Source of the DNA: Nocardioides sp. | GTDB lineage: Bacteria > Actinomycetota > Actinomycetes > Propionibacteriales > Nocardioidaceae | Assembly: GCF_030150155.1 (NCBI RefSeq) | Contig: NZ_JASLGR010000043.1 | Coordinates: forward strand, 1 to 18,470 | Reading direction: 5' to 3' | Length of the DNA stretch: 18,470 bases | Part shown: piece by piece, positions 14,926 to 18,470 of the stretch | Position numbering within the stretch: position 1 is the first letter of the stretch | Layout: every line of letters starts with the position of its first letter | The notes under the pieces: model-generated | Seen by the model: only the letters and a program-made list of their open reading frames with translations | What the model was told of the DNA's origin: nothing | The model's database searches: none | Position numbers and translations under genes: made by a program

Positions 14926-16275
14926 TCAGACCTCAGGCCCCACATCGATCGTGACGGTGAGCTCCTCGGACAGGGCCAGCACGGTGCCGCGACCGACCTC
15001 GGTGGCGTGGCCCTTCACCAGGGTCTGGGCGGGCTGGCCCGGACGCAGCAACAGGGTGCCGTTGGTGGACAGGTCCGTGACCAGCAGCCGGCCGCCGTCC
15101 CAGCTGACATCGAGATGGGTGCTGGAGACGTACGGGTCGCTGACGGTGACCAGGGTGGGTACGCCGCCGGTGCTGATCTGGCGGGCCTCCGGACGGCGTC
15201 CGATCAGCACCCGTGGGGCGACCACGTGGCGGGTGCCGTCGGCCAGGACCACCGCGGCGCGCTGCACCGGCGGCTGCCCCGCCGAGCGCTCCCGCAGGGC
15301 GCGCAGCTGCTCGGCGGTGATGGTGTGGCCGTCATGGTCGCCGGGCACGACGGCGCTCTCCCCGGTCCCGGAGATGGTGGCGCCGAACATCGCGTCGAGG
15401 GCGTCGAGCTGGGACTCCTGGGTCTCGGGAGCGTCCGCGGGGTCGGCCGACGGCACCGTCGAAGGGGCAGCACTGGGCGCGGCGGGTTCGTCCTCGATCT
15501 CGTCGGCGGTGTCCGCGTCGATCGGCGCCGGCTGCTCGATCTCCCCCGTGTCGGCGGCCTGGTCCGGCAGCGCGGCCTCCGGTGCGGCAGGCTCGGGCTC
15601 CGGGTCGGTCTCGGGCTCGGCGATGGTCCGCTCCGCGACCGGTGCGGGCGGGGCCGGGGGCAGCGTCGGCGGCACCGGCGGCACCGGCGGCAGGCTGGGA
15701 ACCGGCGGCAGGCTCGGCGGCGCGGGCGGGACGGGCGGCACGGGCGGTGCCGCCGGGGCAGGCGACGTCGGGCCAGCAGGCGGGGTGACCGGCGCGGTGG
15801 CAGCGGCAGCGACGACCGGCGGGGCCGGGGGCGCGACCGGGGCGGTCACCGTGGCCGACGTACGGCTCCACCAGACCTGCGAGGCGTAGACCACCCCGGA
15901 GTCCAGGGGCAGCTCCGGGCCGGTGGATCCGGTGACCCGCGGCGCGGCGGCGACCACGACCTCGGCGCCGGCTCCCCCGGCGAGGGTCTGCTCGATCCAG
16001 GTCGCGACGCCCTCGCCGCTCCAGGTCTGGCCGTCGACGGTCGCGGTGAAGGCACCGCGCAGCACGATCCGCAGGTCGTCGCCGTCGGCGATCACGCAGG
16101 CGAAGTCCGAGAGCGAGGCGAGCGCACCCTGGGAGAGCGCGTCGATGACGGCCAGCACCACCAGGTCGCTGCCGGCCAGCGTGGTCAGGGGCTCGACGTT
16201 GGCGGCGCCGGTGGCGACCAGGCCACGGTCGGTGACCAGGACGACGGAATCTCCGGGGACGTAGTACGCGCTCAT
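14926..16275 (-). CDS. FHA domain adaptor protein with Pro-rich linker
   Basis: 449 residues. An N-terminal domain (about 1-140) of unknown function begins SAYYVPGDSVVLVTDRG and has alternating strands and helices. A Pro/Ala-rich linker (145-214) is built from PPV and PSL units. An acidic, Glu/Asp/Ala-rich stretch (215-300) contains AERTIAEPE. A classical FHA domain follows at about 340-440, with GRR (359-361), SSTHLDVS (Ser384, His387) and the STNGT turn (Asn405, Gly406). FHA domains bind phosphothreonine peptides, so this is probably a cytoplasmic substrate and adaptor of the adjacent kinase. ATG 16275 has AGAGGAAG just upstream and overlaps the phosphatase stop in an ATGA junction. The same frame is open further upstream, but that part overlaps the phosphatase gene and is rejected. 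Confidence 0.92.
   Translation of the reverse strand: MSAYYVPGDSVVLVTDRGLVATGAANVEPLTTLAGSDLVVLAVIDALSQGALASLSDFACVIADGDDLRIVLRGAFTATVDGQTWSGEGVATWIEQTLAGGAGAEVVVAAAPRVTGSTGPELPLDSGVVYASQVWWSRTSATVTAPVAPPAPPVVAAAATAPVTPPAGPTSPAPAAPPVPPVPPAPPSLPPVPSLPPVPPVPPTLPPAPPAPVAERTIAEPETDPEPEPAAPEAALPDQAADTGEIEQPAPIDADTADEIEDEPAAPSAAPSTVPSADPADAPETQESQLDALDAMFGATISGTGESAVVPGDHDGHTITAEQLRALRERSAGQPPVQRAAVVLADGTRHVVAPRVLIGRRPEARQISTGGVPTLVTVSDPYVSSTHLDVSWDGGRLLVTDLSTNGTLLLRPGQPAQTLVKGHATEVGRGTVLALSEELTVTIDVGPEV
15650..15750. repeat. 9-base periodic repeat coding the Pro-rich linker
   Basis: ggcggcacc-type units recur with a 9-base period on the plus strand (for example 15668-15676, 15677-15685 and variants to about 15721). 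On the coding strand they give the three-residue PPV/PSL repeats of the FHA protein. Such repeats are prone to length change. The boundaries are approximate. Confidence 0.6.
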
Positions 16276-17117
16276 CTGGGCTTCCTCTGGAGGGGGATGG
16301 TGTCCTCGCGCAGCGCCGCGAACGGCCCCAGCCCGAGGACGTCGATCACGACGACGGTGACGTTGTCGCGCCCGCCCATGTTCACCGCGGCGTCGACCAG
16401 GTCGCTGACGGCCTGCTCGGCCGAGGCGGCGTTGGACAGGATCATCGAGATCGCGCGGTCGCTGACCTCGCTGGTGAGCCCGTCGGAGCACAGCAGCAGC
16501 CGCTGCTTGCTCTCGACGGGGAGGAGGGAGAACTCTGCGGCGGTGTTGCCGGCGGCGCCGATCGCCCGGGTGATCACGTGCCGATCGGGGTGGGTGGCCG
16601 CGGCCTCGGCCGAGAGCTCGCCGGAGTCGATCAGCTCCTGGACCACCGAGTGGTCGTGGGTGATCTGCTCGACGGCGGAGCCGGTCCAGGAGTACGCCCG
16701 GGAGTCGCCGACGTGGGAGATCAGCCAGTAGGCCCGCTCCCCCTCGACCAGGTAGGAGGCGCTCACCATCGTCGCACCGGGCTCGGCCGGACCGGCGCCG
16801 TCGATCCCGGCGACGGTGACCCGCGCCCGGGCCAGTGCAGCCTCGACGTCGGCAGCGGTGGCGCAGGCGTCGCCGCTCAGCGGGGCGAAGGCCTCGACCA
16901 CCAGGGCGCTGGCGATGTCGCCACAGGCGTGTCCGCCGATGCCGTCGGCCACCACGAAGACCGGGGGCCCGACCAGGAAGGAGTCCTCGTTGACCGAGCG
17001 GACCGCACCGGCATGGGTCGCACCGGCGCAGGAGAGCACCGTGGTCGCCGCCGAGGGCGCCACGTCACGCGGCGACCACCGGGTGGTGGTGACGTCGACT
17101 GCTGTGGAGAGAGCCAT
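16272..17117 (-). CDS. PP2C-family Ser/Thr protein phosphatase
   Basis: 281 residues from ATG 17117. It carries the full bacterial PP2C motif set: RSVNEDSF (Asn43-Asp45), VADGIGGHACGD (Asp58), GATMVSAS, HVGDSRAY, ITHDHSVVQELI, HVITRAIG, LLCSDGL and a final GGRDNVTVV with the metal-binding Asp. It should therefore be an active Mg/Mn-dependent phosphatase acting in the cytoplasm. It is the first gene of the block and the obvious antagonist of the kinase two genes downstream. Its stop overlaps the FHA start by four bases. The start is uncertain. An in-frame GTG at 17162 would add 15 residues, but neither start has a convincing ribosome site. I prefer the ATG because the family's conserved region begins soon after it. 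A candidate promoter lies at 17253-17261. Confidence 0.93.
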   Translation of the reverse strand: MALSTAVDVTTTRWSPRDVAPSAATTVLSCAGATHAGAVRSVNEDSFLVGPPVFVVADGIGGHACGDIASALVVEAFAPLSGDACATAADVEAALARARVTVAGIDGAGPAEPGATMVSASYLVEGERAYWLISHVGDSRAYSWTGSAVEQITHDHSVVQELIDSGELSAEAAATHPDRHVITRAIGAAGNTAAEFSLLPVESKQRLLLCSDGLTSEVSDRAISMILSNAASAEQAVSDLVDAAVNMGGRDNVTVVVIDVLGLGPFAALREDTIPLQRKPR

Positions 17118-17252
17118 CTCAGGCACGTCCGGCGTCAGGGGGTCGACGTCGCGTGATCGCACCTGGATGTGTACCGCTGAAGAATCGCCATTGCCCTACC
17201 CCCGAGTTGTGCCCGCACGACCGGACCCGATACCAGCCGTGCGGAACGCGAC

Positions 17253-17261
17253 ACTATGTCA
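17253..17261 (-). promoter_or_regulatory. Candidate extended -10 promoter for the signalling block
   Basis: On the minus strand the sequence reads TGACATAGT, a TGn element followed by CATAGT (four of six consensus bases). A TTGAAC hexamer lies at 17280-17285, but the 21-base spacing is too long for a standard -35. Transcription would start near 17246 and leave a leader of about 130 bases before ATG 17117. It sits between the lpd terminator and the phosphatase gene, where a promoter is expected. Confidence 0.33.
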
Positions 17262-17305
17262 TGGTCGCTCTCAGGAAAAGTTCAAGAAAGACTCTGCCCA
17301 CATGA

Positions 17306-17351
17306 CGAACGGCTCCGGCATGGGGAGTTCTCCCCTTGCCGGAGCCGTTCG
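17306..17351 (-). terminator. Large hairpin, probable terminator of the dihydrolipoyl dehydrogenase gene
   Basis: A perfect 15-base inverted repeat (17306-17320 with 17337-17351) encloses a T:T mismatch and a further 5-base stem (17322-17326 with 17331-17335) around a GTTC loop. It starts 31 bases after the lpd stop. There is no immediate U-run, although a T-rich stretch follows at about 17280-17291 on the minus strand. Hairpins without U-tracts are common actinobacterial terminators. It isolates lpd from the downstream block. Confidence 0.78.
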
Positions 17352-17382
17352 GAGGATCGCGCGTACGGCGATCGGTGCAGGA

Positions 17383-18470
17383 TCAGAAGTTGATCATGTG
17401 GCCGACGATGCCCTCGACGGCCTCCTTGACGGCCTCGCCCAGGGTCGGGTGGGCGAAGACGTTGCGGGAGATCTCGTCAGCGGTGAGGTCCCACTTCTGC
17501 GCGAGCGTGAGCACGGGCAGCAGCTCGGTCACGTCCGGGCCGATCATGTGGGCGCCGAGGATCTCGTTGTACTTGGCGTCGGCGACGACCTTGACGAAGC
17601 CGACGGCGTCGCCGAGGCCCTGGGCCTTGCCGTTGGCCGAGAACGGGAACGTCGCGGTCTTGACGTCGTAGCCCTTGTCCTTGGCCTGCTGCTCGGAGTA
17701 GCCGAAGGAGGCGATCTGCGGCTGGCAGTAGGTCGCGCGCGGCACCATGTCGAAGTTGATCTCCATGGTCTCGGCACCGGCGATCGTCTCGGCCGCCACG
17801 ATGCCCATCGCCTCGGCGACGTGGGCGAGCATGAACTTGCCGGTGCAGTCACCGATCGCGTAGACGTTCTCGACGTTGGTGCGGCCGCGCTCGTCGATGG
17901 CGATCGCACCCCGCTCGGTCAGGGCGACGCCGGCGTTGTCGAGGCCGTAGCCCTCGACCCGCGGGGCGAAGCCGAAAGCGGCCAGGAACTTGTCGGCCTC
18001 GAGCACCTGCTCCTCGCCGCCGGCTGCCGGGGCGACCGTGACGCGCACGCCGTTGCCGGTGTCCTCGGCACCCTTGACGGCCGTCGAGGTCATCACCTTG
18101 ACGCCGAGCTTCTTGTAGTGCCGCAGCAGCTCCTTGGAGATGTCGGCGTCCTCGGTCGGCACCATCCGGTCGAGGTATTCGATGATGGTGACGTCGACGC
18201 CGAAGTTCTTGAGCACGTAGGCGAACTCCACGCCGATCGCTCCGGAGCCGCCGATGATGATCGAGCGCGGCAGGTCGGCGTCGAGGATCTGCTCCTCGTA
18301 GGTGACGATGTTCTTGCCGTTGGGGGTGACCCCCGGGACGCTGCGCACCGTCGCGCCGGCGGCGATGATCAGGTTGTCGAAGGAGTACGACGTGGTCGCG
18401 CCGTCCTTGCCCTTCACGTCGATCGCCTTCGGGCCGCTCAGCGTGCCCCAGCCGTCGATCTCGGTGATCT
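17383..18470 (-). CDS. lpdA: Dihydrolipoyl dehydrogenase (E3), C-terminal part; 5' end beyond the window
   Basis: 361 residues are visible, and the frame is open through the right edge. This flavoprotein reoxidises dihydrolipoamide of 2-oxoacid dehydrogenase complexes using NAD. The NAD-binding motif reads GGSGAIGVEFAYVLKNFG, followed by an acidic Glu in IIEYLDRMVP. The second FAD-contact motif is VYAIGDCTG. The C-terminal interface domain has AHPTLGEAVKEA, holding the His-Glu catalytic pair. The redox-active Cys pair would lie upstream of the window. The GTG at 18417 is internal, because the frame continues with E3-like sequence (ITEIDGWGTLSG) to the edge. It is a housekeeping gene separated by a hairpin from the signalling block, so a functional link is unlikely. 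The family call is secure. Similar flavoprotein disulfide reductases, such as mycothione reductase, cannot be fully excluded, but the C-terminus fits E3. Confidence 0.93.
   Translation of the reverse strand, partial: ITEIDGWGTLSGPKAIDVKGKDGATTSYSFDNLIIAAGATVRSVPGVTPNGKNIVTYEEQILDADLPRSIIIGGSGAIGVEFAYVLKNFGVDVTIIEYLDRMVPTEDADISKELLRHYKKLGVKVMTSTAVKGAEDTGNGVRVTVAPAAGGEEQVLEADKFLAAFGFAPRVEGYGLDNAGVALTERGAIAIDERGRTNVENVYAIGDCTGKFMLAHVAEAMGIVAAETIAGAETMEINFDMVPRATYCQPQIASFGYSEQQAKDKGYDVKTATFPFSANGKAQGLGDAVGFVKVVADAKYNEILGAHMIGPDVTELLPVLTLAQKWDLTADEISRNVFAHPTLGEAVKEAVEGIVGHMINF

Noticed and set aside
13253..15889. Open frame of 878 codons on the plus strand, ending in Gly-rich repeats
   Set aside because: It is antisense to the kinase and FHA genes. 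Its Gly-rich end is only the complement of the Pro-rich linker and is not a PE-PGRS-like protein.
16276..16491. N-terminal extension of the FHA protein
   Set aside because: It is an Arg-rich, out-of-frame reading of the phosphatase gene. ATG 16275 with AGAGGAAG and an ATGA overlap is the natural start.
1..18470. tRNA or rRNA genes, insertion sequences, CRISPR arrays, attachment sites or phage genes
   Set aside because: Nothing resembling these was seen: no transposase or integrase motifs, no regularly spaced direct repeats and no tRNA-like cloverleaf. Composition looks even throughout.

Overview
The window is very GC-rich, with dense, overlapping genes and long spurious open frames on the opposite strand. 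This is typical of a high-GC actinobacterium. Protein wording and gene order suggest a Nocardioides-like member of the Propionibacteriales, but that is an inference from style and not a phylogenetic result. Every gene I can support is on the minus strand, so transcription runs from high to low coordinates.

Region 1 (18470-17383) is the C-terminal three quarters of a dihydrolipoyl dehydrogenase entering from the right edge. It ends just before a strong hairpin at 17306-17351, which I read as its terminator. Region 2 (17352-17118) is the only sizeable gap. It holds a candidate extended -10 promoter facing the next gene.

Region 3 (17117-1) is one compact block of ten genes, most of them overlapping or a few bases apart. 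In order they are: PP2C phosphatase, FHA adaptor with a Pro-rich linker, membrane Ser/Thr kinase, FHA-HTH protein, a 2057-residue anchored surface protein (cadherin-like and fibronectin III repeats), a secreted protein of unknown function, MoxR ATPase, DUF58 protein, transglutaminase-like membrane protein, and an RDD membrane protein cut by the left edge. The first half reads as a phosphothreonine signalling module: kinase, phosphatase, phospho-binding adaptor and a possible transcriptional output. The second half reads as a MoxR-DUF58-transglutaminase assembly module serving a large extracellular protein. The gene set resembles the bifidobacterial 'PFNA' cluster (kinase, Fn3 protein, AAA ATPase, DUF58, transglutaminase, with PP2C and FHA), as I recall it from the literature. 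This version adds an FHA-HTH protein, a secreted protein and an RDD protein.

The most notable details are a transglutaminase fold whose catalytic Cys and His are both replaced, an FHA-HTH protein with an EmbR-like pairing in the reverse domain order, and similar short threonine motifs in the kinase tail and the FHA linker. No RNA genes, mobile elements, CRISPR arrays or phage genes were seen. No gene-free stretch exceeds 300 bases; the largest is 17118-17382.
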